From positions 1 through 64,000 of the forward strand of contig NC_015057.1 in the NCBI RefSeq assembly GCF_000178975.2: a stretch of DNA of 64,000 nt. The letters run 5' to 3'. A program made the position numbers and the translations under genes. Below the pieces are notes generated by a model. That model was given only the letters and a program-made list of their open reading frames with translations, did no database searches and was not told the origin of the DNA. Shown in pieces: positions 1-8,652 of this stretch (position 1 is the stretch's first letter; each line of letters begins with the position of its first letter). This stretch comes from Granulicella tundricola MP5ACTX9 (lineage in GTDB: Bacteria > Acidobacteriota > Terriglobia > Terriglobales > Acidobacteriaceae).

Positions 1-77
1 CCTTCTCGAACTGCCGGTTTAAGATTCAGTTGAAAGCCACGATAGCAGAGTCCCTTCAACTCTCGTCACGTGCGCCG

Positions 78-3000
78 TTAGTTTCCTGCCACCACCTTCA
101 CAGAGAACGCCGTGCTGTAAAGTATGCCGCTGCCGGTTGCCGGAGTAGCCGAAGCGCGGAAGTAATATGATCCGGCTGGGGTTACGGTCGTGGCCGTTGT
201 GCCTGCGATGCCCCCTGATCCGCATCCGGAGAGTCCTGCCGCGCCAGTCAGCATCAATAGCAGAACCAGCAGGCCGAAGCGCTTCGGATACCGGCGGCGC
301 ATGACTGCAAATGGAATGAGCATCGCCGCCAACACACCGCCGCCAACCAGCTTCCAGGTGGGCAATGTGGCTGGAACCCGATTCTGTGCGTTCAGCGTGC
401 CCGAGGTCACAACGTAGATCGCGGGATTGGTCGGCGCGGTCGCTGTGGTGAAGTTGGCGGGGAAGGTAATTGTTCCACCAATCTGGCAGGTCAACCCAGC
501 CGGGAGCGGCGTCACAATGCTTTGGGTTGCCGAGTCGACGCCGAAGCAGCTCAAGGTATAGGTGCCACCCGTTGCAGTCGGAACGATATCCCCCAGCTTC
601 CACTGGAAGCCAACGGTCTGGCCAGCGGTAACCGTCGCCGCCGCTGCCGTGTATCCGGTCAGCACCGTCGTTGAGGGAGAGGATGGCGTTGTGGCCGGAG
701 GAAGAATGATGAGCCCGCTGCCGCCGCCGCTGATGCTAGGGGTCAAATCAGAGATATCGGCGCTGCTGAAGACAATCTCCTGAGGAGGATTGCTGCTTAG
801 TCCCGCTATTGAAATCGGGCAAGGTGCGGGAACCGTTACCGGCGAGTAGGACCCAGGTGCGTTGCCGGGATCGCAGAAGTTTGCTGCTTTGTATACAGCA
901 ACGGCTAGTTGATCGGCGACCAGCTCAAAGAGAGTCTCCCCACCCTGAACCTCGTAAGGGACCGTGCTGTTGACGAACGCTGAACCTGCCGCGGTCGCCA
1001 GGGGCCCAACAACATGGCTTTGGCTCGGAATTAAAGCCTCTCCGCCGAAGATCCATGTTGTCAGCACTTTATTGTCATCGCAGGTGCCACGATTTGTCCC
1101 GACACCAGAAGTGCTTGAATCGGTATAACACGGATCGTGCTCGTTGTAGTCGTGAGCTGTCGGGAACAGGAACGACACCTCGGACACACCCTTACCGGGG
1201 GTCGAAGAGATCGAAGCGCTGTTCGGTGTTTGGTAAGGAGCGAAATTGACCGGCTCCAAGACCGCGACGGTGAGCGGAGCAGTCACTGGTGCAAAACCAT
1301 CTACCTGTCCGCAGACCATGGCGGGCTGGCTTTGCGTCGCGGGGAAGCCCGCGAACGAGGTATACGGCAACGCGCTGCCGCCTGCTTCGACGTAGCTTGT
1401 GCCGGTCAGAGGCTTCACGAGTGTTGTAATGTCGCCTGCCGGAGCTGGGATATTCGGCACCGTATGGATGAAGTTGGTAGAGGTGTATCCAGCCAGCGGC
1501 CACAGCAGAACACGCTCAGGTTTCGCAAAGCCATCCGAAAGCGCGCCTCCCGCGGGGTTCGCGAAGCACAGGTTGGTTGGGTTTCCGCTGTTCACCAGCG
1601 CGGCCGTCGTTCCAAGCGTATAGAAGTTTGGAGCGGCAGAGCCAGCCTGATAGAGAGGAATTGCCGTCTTCGATCCGCGCGGGTCAGGCGAAATGCCCAT
1701 AGGCCGTGCGGCAAAGCTGTTCGTGGTAGTCTCCGTCGTGATTCCCGGAGCGGCAACCGCTGCGAAGGTGAGAGTCGCAGGCTGTGTGCCCGTGCTGGAG
1801 AACGGCGCCACGATGAAGTTGCTGCCGGACGGAGTATTGACCACCGTCACTGCAGGTCCGCTCACCGGAGTAAACGTCGCACCGGTGGTATCAACGATGC
1901 CCGGATCCATCAGCGCGGAGTAGGCAAGGGTGGCAGGCAGAAGCTGAGAGTTCACCCCTGCGAGCGTGCCCAGCTTGAAGTAGCCGTCCACGTCGATGAC
2001 CAGCGCCGAGCCTGGCAATTCAGACAGCGGCGTAACCACGGAGGTCGGGCTAATGGTCGTTGATGTAGTTGCACCATACGAGCAGGTGCTGGGCAACGGT
2101 GTATCCGAACCCGGCGTGGTCGTCGTGCCCATGGCGCTTGAAGCAAGGTTCAGCCCTGCTGGCGGTACCACGGTGAAAGTTGGCAGGCGAGAGATGTTCG
2201 GCCCCGAGTTCTGCACATAAACCTTGTAGCGCAGGCAGTTGAAGACCGGTGTTCCTCCACCGACGCTCGGTTCAGCTTCAGCGATGATCGGGCCGTTTGC
2301 TCCCGCTGTCAAAGGTGTCTCGTTGGTCATCGTCTGCCGCGGAGCGCCCATGAGGATCAGGTGCGCGGCGCGCTGGATGGTATAGGCAGCCAGTGCAGCG
2401 CTCTTAGAGTCAGTTGCAGGGCCCGGATCGACTACCTTGGCGGAAGAAACCGTCGCATCACCCGGTGCGGACGTGACCGAATAGGTGCTGACGCCGTTTC
2501 CGAGATTGTCGAGTCCGGGAGCGTTGTCCTGGAACTTGCCCTGATACACGAACTGGACCGAGCTGGTACTTTCAAACGCCCCGGTCTTCGAAGCCCCGGC
2601 CGCAAGCGCAATGGGAGCGGTCGCAGTTCCGTAGGTGCAGATGATCGGCAGGCTGGTGCCCTGTGTGACGATGGGCAGCGTCAGCGCCGAACCGTCTGCC
2701 TTGGTGCACGTGAGTCCGGGGACGGCTGCAGTGGTCGGCCCCAGGTTCGCAGCGTTATCCGGTGCGACGGACGATCCTGCGACGAAGTAAGTCTTGAGGA
2801 CAGTAAAGTAAGGCGGCAGAATATCAGCGAACTGGACACCCACCGCAGTGTTTACACCACCGTTGGCGAGAGTGACAGCATATTCAATCTCATCATTGAC
2901 GCCAAAGGCTGCCTTCTTTTCGTCGAGGTTGGGGTCCTTGTCCACGAACGGAGAAACCGCGACCGCTGAGTTGCGAGTCTTCCGGACGAGAAGGTGCGCT

Positions 3001-6000
3001 GAACGAACGACGTTGACGGATGCACCCTGGCTTGTCGCATCTGAAGCCGAAGGATCCACGGCGAAGCTGGTCGTGGAAGCGGCCCCTGCGAGCGTCACCG
3101 CCGCCATCGCCTGTTTTGTTGCGGCTAACCCAGTAATGTCATCGGATGCACCGTTATCGATGAACTTCCCGGAGTATGTGATCGTTACGGCGGGAGTCGT
3201 GATGGTTGCAGGAGTGGAACCTACCCGCGCAGTGGCCGTCTTGGCGGCGACCGTGCCCAAGGCGCAGGTAAGGACAGCCGGCGTCGCTACCGGACCCGTG
3301 ACATATCCCGTGGTCAGGGGTGAGGTGACGGCGGTCCCGTTGATCGTGCACGTAACGCCTGCGGGAATCTGTAGTTGAGTCATACGGAAGTAAGCCGGCA
3401 GCGTATCGGTCAGGACGACGCTTGGCGCATCGTCCAACGGGGAGTTGCCTACGCTGATCGTGGCCTTGATCGTGTCGTTCACACCTGGCAGCAGACTGGC
3501 TTTATTCTCTTCCAGGTTGATCGGTGACGAAGGGGTGCTCCCAACGAGACTGATCACCTTTGTGGTCACCAGGTGGGCCGCGCGGTCGATTTCGATCAGC
3601 GGCAACGCCGAGTTTCCGGCGGGCGCGCCGTTTGCGCTCTCTGATAGACCGAACGAGCCCAAAGTTGCCGCGGTTGTGACGAAGACCGCATTGGCCGGAA
3701 CACTCGTGGCGTCCGAGGCGGCTGTTCCCATGATGGTTACAGTCGTGGGGGTCCCGATGGTCGGGTCGAAGGCGATGTTACCGCTGCAAAGAATCTGGTT
3801 CGACGCATTCGGTGCGCTGCATGTGACTTTGCTCCCAAACAGCGGTGTCGCTGAGGCTGTCGTATTTCCTACCGTGAAGACCAGCGGGTGGGCTCCGCTT
3901 GCGTTCGTAGGAGCGGACGGAAGGTTGATGGTGAACTGAGCGCCCACCGCAATATTCGGACCCTGGTTCTGGACGGCGAAGGTGTAGTTGATCGTATCGC
4001 TGCCATCACCCGTCTTCGACAGATAGATGCAGTGACCATTCCCTCCCGCGCACGTCGTATCCAGCTGGGGTAAGCTTGCCCCGAGGTTGAGGATAGAAAG
4101 AACTGCGGTGCGTTGGACTGTCGTGCTGGCAGAGGTTGCATAATCCGGCCCTCCGGCGGTCGCGGTAGACTCAAAGTCCCCATTCAGCGTGGCCGTCGCA
4201 GAGAACTTCTCAGCAACCGCAGCCGCCAGGATACCGGCGTTGTTCTGGTTGTCCAGGAACTTTCCGCTGATCGTATAGGCCGGTGACGCGCTGCCTCCGG
4301 ATGCGATCGCCGCGATGTTGATGGTGCAGACAACCGGGGTCCCGTTTCCGCAGACGAAGCTTCCGGTGCTTGTCGGAGTGAAGCCGGTGGGCAGAGTCAC
4401 GGTAAGGACATCAGTGCCGCTTGTAGCGCTCGGCCCATTGTTGCCGACGGTGACGGTGTAGGCGATCGAATCACCCAGGTTGATCGCGGTGGAAGAGGGC
4501 GACAAACTGCTGCCAAGCACGAGGTGAACACCGCGTTCAATCGGCGTCTTCGGCGCGTACGACAGGTCTCCCGGAGTGGAGAGCGTCGAGGAGACATGCG
4601 GGGTAAACGAATCGGACGATATAGCGCTCGCAGCGCCGGCCAACTCTGAGTCGGGAATGTATCCCGTGATGGTGTAGATTGCGCTTCCGCCTGCGGTGAT
4701 CGTCAGCCCTGTGCATCCGTTTGTGTCGCAGGTCCCGATCGCACCGGGGGAAAGCGTCGCGCTGACGATTTGGAACTGGTTCGTGAGTGCAGGGTTCAGT
4801 TTGAAGATCGCGCCGGTTGCATCTCCCCCGATGGGCGCAGTATTGGAAATCGTAAAGGCGTAGCTGACCTGGGTTGAGGGGAGTGATCCGCCGGTATTGG
4901 TCGTGAAGGCGTATCCGGCAGCGGGAACCGTGGCCTGCGCCGTGATGGTAAAGCTCGCTGGAACCTGGATGTTGCTCTGTTCAGATGAACTGGTCGTGTC
5001 AGATCCGGCATCGACTGCGGTCGCAGTCAAGATCAGCGAGCTTGTAGGCTGTGCCGTGAGCATTGCCGGTAGTGTCACAAGCAGCGTATCGTTGGTCCCG
5101 CTGGTCGTCTGGGGGAAGGCCAGGAACGTGCAGTATGCATCCCCGCTCGCCAAAAGAGTGCATGTCGCGCCAACGTTTTTCGTCGGATCATTAACATCCG
5201 TGATCGTAGGAGCCGAGTAAGTCAGACCCGTGGTGGCCGGGATCTGGACGATGATGTCCAGCGGAGTCAGCAAAGCTGTACTTGAGTCAGTCAACTGCCA
5301 GAGGTATTGAACCGCAACGTTCGTTCCCGCATAACCGATCGGATCAGGTGTCCCGGTCACGGGTGTCGGCGGTGCAAGCGGCGAGACGACCGTCGCATCA
5401 CTCAGCGGAATCGCCGTAAGGGTCAACTGGCTCGGAGCTGAGTTGGCGATCTCCGCGACATAGGCGGACGCGATGGCCGGCGTCTTGGCACTCTTCTCAA
5501 AGGCCGAATTAGCTCCGGGTGGCGTGTAAGCAGGGAAGAGGGACGCTGCGATGTTCGCGGCCAGATAAGCATTGTTGCTGCTGTCCAGGGCCAGGCCGAT
5601 GCCGGTATCAGGTCCCGATGGGCTGCCGACGTTCGCAATATAGTTCACCGCGCTCAGCGCAGCCGGCAACTGAATCACGAAACCATGCTTTGAGCTGACC
5701 AGGGTATTATCCTGCCCAGCCGGAAGGACCGGGGTGGTCGGTCCGCCCAGCGCCACGGCCGGGGGATAGCTCATCGTCTGGGACGAGGTCGAACTGCCCC
5801 CCGCGTAGACCATGCCGTTCGTGTCAACACCGCCAGCGTTGATGACATCATCACCACTGCCGCCAAGGTAAGTCACCACGAGCGGCTTTCCGGTCTGATC
5901 CACACTGACCACAAAGCCGGAGTTATTCGTTGTCGCCGATTTGGTCAGCGTGCCGGACACTGGAGTGGCACCCACCTGACCTTGCGTTGGTGTCGTGACC

Positions 6001-7769
6001 GGGGTGTCCGTGTTGAAGTAGGTATAGGTGACGTTGGCCCCAGGAAGATCTGTGGACGTGGTCTGTCCGAAGATCAGAAGGTTTCCGATACTGCTCTTGG
6101 TTGATGTGTCCAGCGCGATGCTATTCAGTTGATCGCTGCCGCTGCCGGCCATCCAGACGCTGTACCCGATCGTCGCCTGCGTTGCCGTACCCGTCGGGAG
6201 AATCTGCGCCGCAAATGAGTTGTATGCGCCTGCGGGCTCCCCGGCGTTCGGTTGGTTCATCGCTCCGGAGCTATAGGTACCCGCTTGGGGGAAATCGCCG
6301 ACGGTGTAACCACCCACGTAAATGGAAACTCCCGCCGGGTCGGCAGCCGCGCTGCTGATCGTCGTAAAGGGATTGAGCGTATCTCCCATGAGATAGGAGG
6401 CGAACGTGACGGTGTTCGTTGCGTTCAACTTAACGATCACGCCTTTCGTAACGGGGACTGCGAGCGTCGGAGCGTCAACGACAATCGCATCGGTGGTAGT
6501 TGCCAGCGCGGATCCCGTGCTGTTACCAACGGCAATCACATTCCCCAGACTGTCGCTCGCCACTGCGGTGACGGCGCTGATGCCCGTATCGGCAACTCCG
6601 CCCGTGGCGGCCGCAAAGGGCATGGTGCTGTTGAACGTTCCGTCCGCAGATTTCAGAAAGGAGAGGAAGCCAGTGGTTGGTGTTGGGGTGACGGCCGGGG
6701 TCGTCACAGGCGCGGTAGTTCCGCCGACGACCACGACAACCCCCGCCGGGGTCGGCTGTAGAGCAAGCGCCGTAGTCTTCGAGTCAACCGCGTCGACACC
6801 CACATAGGTCAGCCATGACACCTTTGACCCTTTGTCGGTGTTGTTGAACCGAGCAACAAAGTAAGCAATGCCTGTTGTTTCTCCGCCTGAATTGTCCGTC
6901 GTCGCGGTCACGCCGAAATCAGCCGCGGGAGAACGGGTATAGCCCGTCAGAAAAACATCTCCTGCGGGATTGGCGACGATGGCCGTGGCCGTCGAGTCTG
7001 CGCTTCCGCTGAAGTAGGTTGCATAGACGATCACGGGATCGATCACAAGTTGGCGGGAGTGATCATAATCACCCAGGGCAAAACGAAGGCTTCGCGAGGA
7101 AGCATCCCCGCCGAGAACAAAATCAGCCGCTACCTCAACGTGCTTGCCCTCAGGAGTGATCTGGTAGGCGACCGGCTTTTTGAGGCGCAGCTCTCCCGAT
7201 TCAGCCGGAATCAGCACCTCGCCCTGCGCATCCAAAGTCGCCTTGTCGGCACCGCTCAGGTGCATGGAGATCGCAGACGCATCCGCCCCGGGAGAGACGA
7301 GAAAGTCGTGCTCGATCGCTTCACCGCTCGCGTAGAACTGCGCGTCGATACCGGGGTAAACATGATTCAAGCCGATACGGCTATAGTTCCTGATCCCCGT
7401 CTTGAAGTCGGACGGGTCTTTGCCCATGTAATAGTTCGTCAGCAAGGGAGCCGTGGTGATCCCGACCGGTGCCGTCGCGGAGCTTCCATCAAATGTCATC
7501 ACGACGGAGGAAGACTTATGCGCTCCTGGCAGTGAAAAGCGCAGGTCCTTGGACCCGATCGCGACGCTGTAATGCTGCGTTCGCCCAAGAAAGCCAACAC
7601 CCGCCGCGAGCTGTCCCGCGTTTTCTTCGAAGGCGAGCGGAAGCGTGCGATCCAGTTGCTTGTGTCCGGAGACGAGCGGCTTGGGAGCCTGCGCGCTGAG
7701 GGAAGCAGTGACGAAAGGCAGAAAGGCGGACAAAGATGAAATCAAAAGAGTGTTGCGCAGCGAAGCCAT
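78..7769 (-). CDS. Giant secreted SBBP / DUF11-repeat surface protein
   Basis: A 2563-residue protein. A Sec signal peptide (about residues 1-26, ending near SLSAQA) is followed by an N-terminal domain of the kind found in front of SBBP beta-propeller repeats (about 40-245, with FEENAGQ, NYYMGKDPSDF and YPGIDAQFYASG). Next come SBBP-like repeats (about 250-760) with recurring GNVIAVG / GGSGDD blocks, then several DUF11 (Ig-like) repeats to about 1700. Each DUF11 unit has the pattern GDSIAYTVTVGNNGP and ends in LP-x-GF-type strands. The C-terminus has a hydrophobic segment, RRRYPKR, a second hydrophobic segment and LSGCG near residue 2516. Proteins of this kind are extracellular or cell-surface and probably adhesive or structural; no enzymatic residues were seen. 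An AAGGTG ribosome site precedes the ATG. It is transcribed in the same direction as the T6SS operon but 314 bases after its last gene, so it is probably a separate unit. The family call is firm; the role is inferred. Confidence 0.85.
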   Translation of the reverse strand: MASLRNTLLISSLSAFLPFVTASLSAQAPKPLVSGHKQLDRTLPLAFEENAGQLAAGVGFLGRTQHYSVAIGSKDLRFSLPGAHKSSSVVMTFDGSSATAPVGITTAPLLTNYYMGKDPSDFKTGIRNYSRIGLNHVYPGIDAQFYASGEAIEHDFLVSPGADASAISMHLSGADKATLDAQGEVLIPAESGELRLKKPVAYQITPEGKHVEVAADFVLGGDASSRSLRFALGDYDHSRQLVIDPVIVYATYFSGSADSTATAIVANPAGDVFLTGYTRSPAADFGVTATTDNSGGETTGIAYFVARFNNTDKGSKVSWLTYVGVDAVDSKTTALALQPTPAGVVVVVGGTTAPVTTPAVTPTPTTGFLSFLKSADGTFNSTMPFAAATGGVADTGISAVTAVASDSLGNVIAVGNSTGSALATTTDAIVVDAPTLAVPVTKGVIVKLNATNTVTFASYLMGDTLNPFTTISSAAADPAGVSIYVGGYTVGDFPQAGTYSSGAMNQPNAGEPAGAYNSFAAQILPTGTATQATIGYSVWMAGSGSDQLNSIALDTSTKSSIGNLLIFGQTTSTDLPGANVTYTYFNTDTPVTTPTQGQVGATPVSGTLTKSATTNNSGFVVSVDQTGKPLVVTYLGGSGDDVINAGGVDTNGMVYAGGSSTSSQTMSYPPAVALGGPTTPVLPAGQDNTLVSSKHGFVIQLPAALSAVNYIANVGSPSGPDTGIGLALDSSNNAYLAANIAASLFPAYTPPGANSAFEKSAKTPAIASAYVAEIANSAPSQLTLTAIPLSDATVVSPLAPPTPVTGTPDPIGYAGTNVAVQYLWQLTDSSTALLTPLDIIVQIPATTGLTYSAPTITDVNDPTKNVGATCTLLASGDAYCTFLAFPQTTSGTNDTLLVTLPAMLTAQPTSSLILTATAVDAGSDTTSSSEQSNIQVPASFTITAQATVPAAGYAFTTNTGGSLPSTQVSYAFTISNTAPIGGDATGAIFKLNPALTNQFQIVSATLSPGAIGTCDTNGCTGLTITAGGSAIYTITGYIPDSELAGAASAISSDSFTPHVSSTLSTPGDLSYAPKTPIERGVHLVLGSSLSPSSTAINLGDSIAYTVTVGNNGPSATSGTDVLTVTLPTGFTPTSTGSFVCGNGTPVVCTINIAAIASGGSASPAYTISGKFLDNQNNAGILAAAVAEKFSATATLNGDFESTATAGGPDYATSASTTVQRTAVLSILNLGASLPQLDTTCAGGNGHCIYLSKTGDGSDTINYTFAVQNQGPNIAVGAQFTINLPSAPTNASGAHPLVFTVGNTTASATPLFGSKVTCSAPNASNQILCSGNIAFDPTIGTPTTVTIMGTAASDATSVPANAVFVTTAATLGSFGLSESANGAPAGNSALPLIEIDRAAHLVTTKVISLVGSTPSSPINLEENKASLLPGVNDTIKATISVGNSPLDDAPSVVLTDTLPAYFRMTQLQIPAGVTCTINGTAVTSPLTTGYVTGPVATPAVLTCALGTVAAKTATARVGSTPATITTPAVTITYSGKFIDNGASDDITGLAATKQAMAAVTLAGAASTTSFAVDPSASDATSQGASVNVVRSAHLLVRKTRNSAVAVSPFVDKDPNLDEKKAAFGVNDEIEYAVTLANGGVNTAVGVQFADILPPYFTVLKTYFVAGSSVAPDNAANLGPTTAAVPGLTCTKADGSALTLPIVTQGTSLPIICTYGTATAPIALAAGASKTGAFESTSSVQFVYQGKFQDNAPGLDNLGNGVSTYSVTSAPGDATVSSAKVVDPGPATDSKSAALAAYTIQRAAHLILMGAPRQTMTNETPLTAGANGPIIAEAEPSVGGGTPVFNCLRYKVYVQNSGPNISRLPTFTVVPPAGLNLASSAMGTTTTPGSDTPLPSTCSYGATTSTTISPTSVVTPLSELPGSALVIDVDGYFKLGTLAGVNSQLLPATLAYSALMDPGIVDTTGATFTPVSGPAVTVVNTPSGSNFIVAPFSSTGTQPATLTFAAVAAPGITTETTTNSFAARPMGISPDPRGSKTAIPLYQAGSAAPNFYTLGTTAALVNSGNPTNLCFANPAGGALSDGFAKPERVLLWPLAGYTSTNFIHTVPNIPAPAGDITTLVKPLTGTSYVEAGGSALPYTSFAGFPATQSQPAMVCGQVDGFAPVTAPLTVAVLEPVNFAPYQTPNSASISSTPGKGVSEVSFLFPTAHDYNEHDPCYTDSSTSGVGTNRGTCDDNKVLTTWIFGGEALIPSQSHVVGPLATAAGSAFVNSTVPYEVQGGETLFELVADQLAVAVYKAANFCDPGNAPGSYSPVTVPAPCPISIAGLSSNPPQEIVFSSADISDLTPSISGGGSGLIILPPATTPSSPSTTVLTGYTAAAATVTAGQTVGFQWKLGDIVPTATGGTYTLSCFGVDSATQSIVTPLPAGLTCQIGGTITFPANFTTATAPTNPAIYVVTSGTLNAQNRVPATLPTWKLVGGGVLAAMLIPFAVMRRRYPKRFGLLVLLLMLTGAAGLSGCGSGGIAGTTATTVTPAGSYYFRASATPATGSGILYSTAFSVKVVAGN

Positions 7770-8083
7770 ACCGGCACCTTAATTGCTCGACCAATAAACA
7801 TGGAACAAAACCCTTTTGAGAAAAGGGAGAGATCGGCATTTGGTTGATGGAGAAAACATGATGATGATACAAACCAGCATCTGGAGGGTCAACAAAAATA
7901 GAGATGAATAATTCGCATCAGTTACGTCCCTTTACTCATCCGTTATCAATCGGTTCAGGATAGAGGGGCAGGCGTGCCAGGTACGTTTCCTCTCGAGGCA
8001 GTCCTATCCTGAGACTCAATCAAAAGTCCGTTCAGACATCTATATTCTCAGCGCCAATCTTTAACTCAAGTCGATCAAAATCA
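7770..8083. other. Intergenic region between the DUF11 gene and the T6SS operon end
   Basis: This 314-base, relatively AT-rich stretch has no credible gene. It should hold the promoter and leader of the DUF11 gene and the 3' end of the T6SS transcript. Two inverted repeats are visible. One is CCCTTTT-GAG-AAAAGGG at 7811-7827, 42 bases upstream of the DUF11 start codon. The other is a long-loop repeat at 7955-8012. Confidence 0.6.
7955..8012. repeat. Long-loop inverted repeat, possible transcript end of the T6SS operon
   Basis: A perfect 9-base inverted repeat (TCAGGATAG at 7955-7963, CTATCCTGA at 8004-8012) encloses a 40-base GC-rich interior, where GAGG and CCTC could pair further. It lies 72 bases past the stop of the last T6SS gene on the minus strand. 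It could be a terminator-like or RNA-stabilising structure. No clear T-run follows, so a classical terminator is not shown. Confidence 0.4.
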
Positions 8084-8623
8084 TCAGGCTTGGGGTGCGT
8101 TCACGGCAGGCTCCGGCGTGATGTGCAGGCCTTTGACAAATGCGTCGTAGTCCGGCCGAACCGCCTTGAGTTCAGTTTCCCGCGTTGTCAGGGTAATGAT
8201 CCCTACCCATCGCCCGGATCGAACATAAGTCTGCGCATGCAACATGCTGCCTGCGTTCTCCGGAACATGCCGAACGAAGAACAGGCAAGCCTCCTCAGCA
8301 CCCGGGAACTCCATCGGCTTTGGTCCTGCCATGGTCGGATCATCAAGGTGATGCGCGATCAGCTTGGACTGAGCTGCAATATACCCCGCAAGATCGTCGG
8401 CTTCGCCAAGCTCGTCTTGTCCCAGCGACACATTGGCAACAATGCTCTGGGCGTCGACGGCCATCTGTCGAATCCCGAAGTTCGCCACATAAAGCCATCC
8501 CCGCGGCAGGGCCGTGACCAGCCATCTTCCCACGGTGGGGAAGTTCGTCTCCGCGCTGGATTGGTCCTGGGGCTGGGTCAAAGTTTCCACCTGATACTTG
8601 GATCGAATGCTAGGGATGCTCAC
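8084..8623 (-). CDS. EagR-type T6SS effector chaperone (DcrB/DUF1795-like)
   Basis: A 179-residue cytoplasmic protein without signal peptide or membrane segment. The middle and C-terminal part matches the DcrB/DUF1795 pattern: a small strand-rich start (LPRGWLYVANFGIRQM), then DELGEADDLAGYIAAQ, then EACLFFVRHV, and a final strand pair around YVRSGRWVGIITLTT. In T6SS loci members of this family (EagR/EagT) bind hydrophobic segments of PAAR- or Rhs-linked effectors and help load them on VgrG. Here it follows vgrG by 29 bases as the last gene of the minus-strand T6SS operon, which supports that role. No PAAR or membrane-segment effector lies beside it, so its client must be encoded elsewhere or be VgrG itself. 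Family assignment is by pattern only. Confidence 0.65.
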   Translation of the reverse strand: MSIPSIRSKYQVETLTQPQDQSSAETNFPTVGRWLVTALPRGWLYVANFGIRQMAVDAQSIVANVSLGQDELGEADDLAGYIAAQSKLIAHHLDDPTMAGPKPMEFPGAEEACLFFVRHVPENAGSMLHAQTYVRSGRWVGIITLTTRETELKAVRPDYDAFVKGLHITPEPAVNAPQA

Positions 8624-8652
8624 CGTGGGCCTCGATGGAGGCCCACGGAAAT

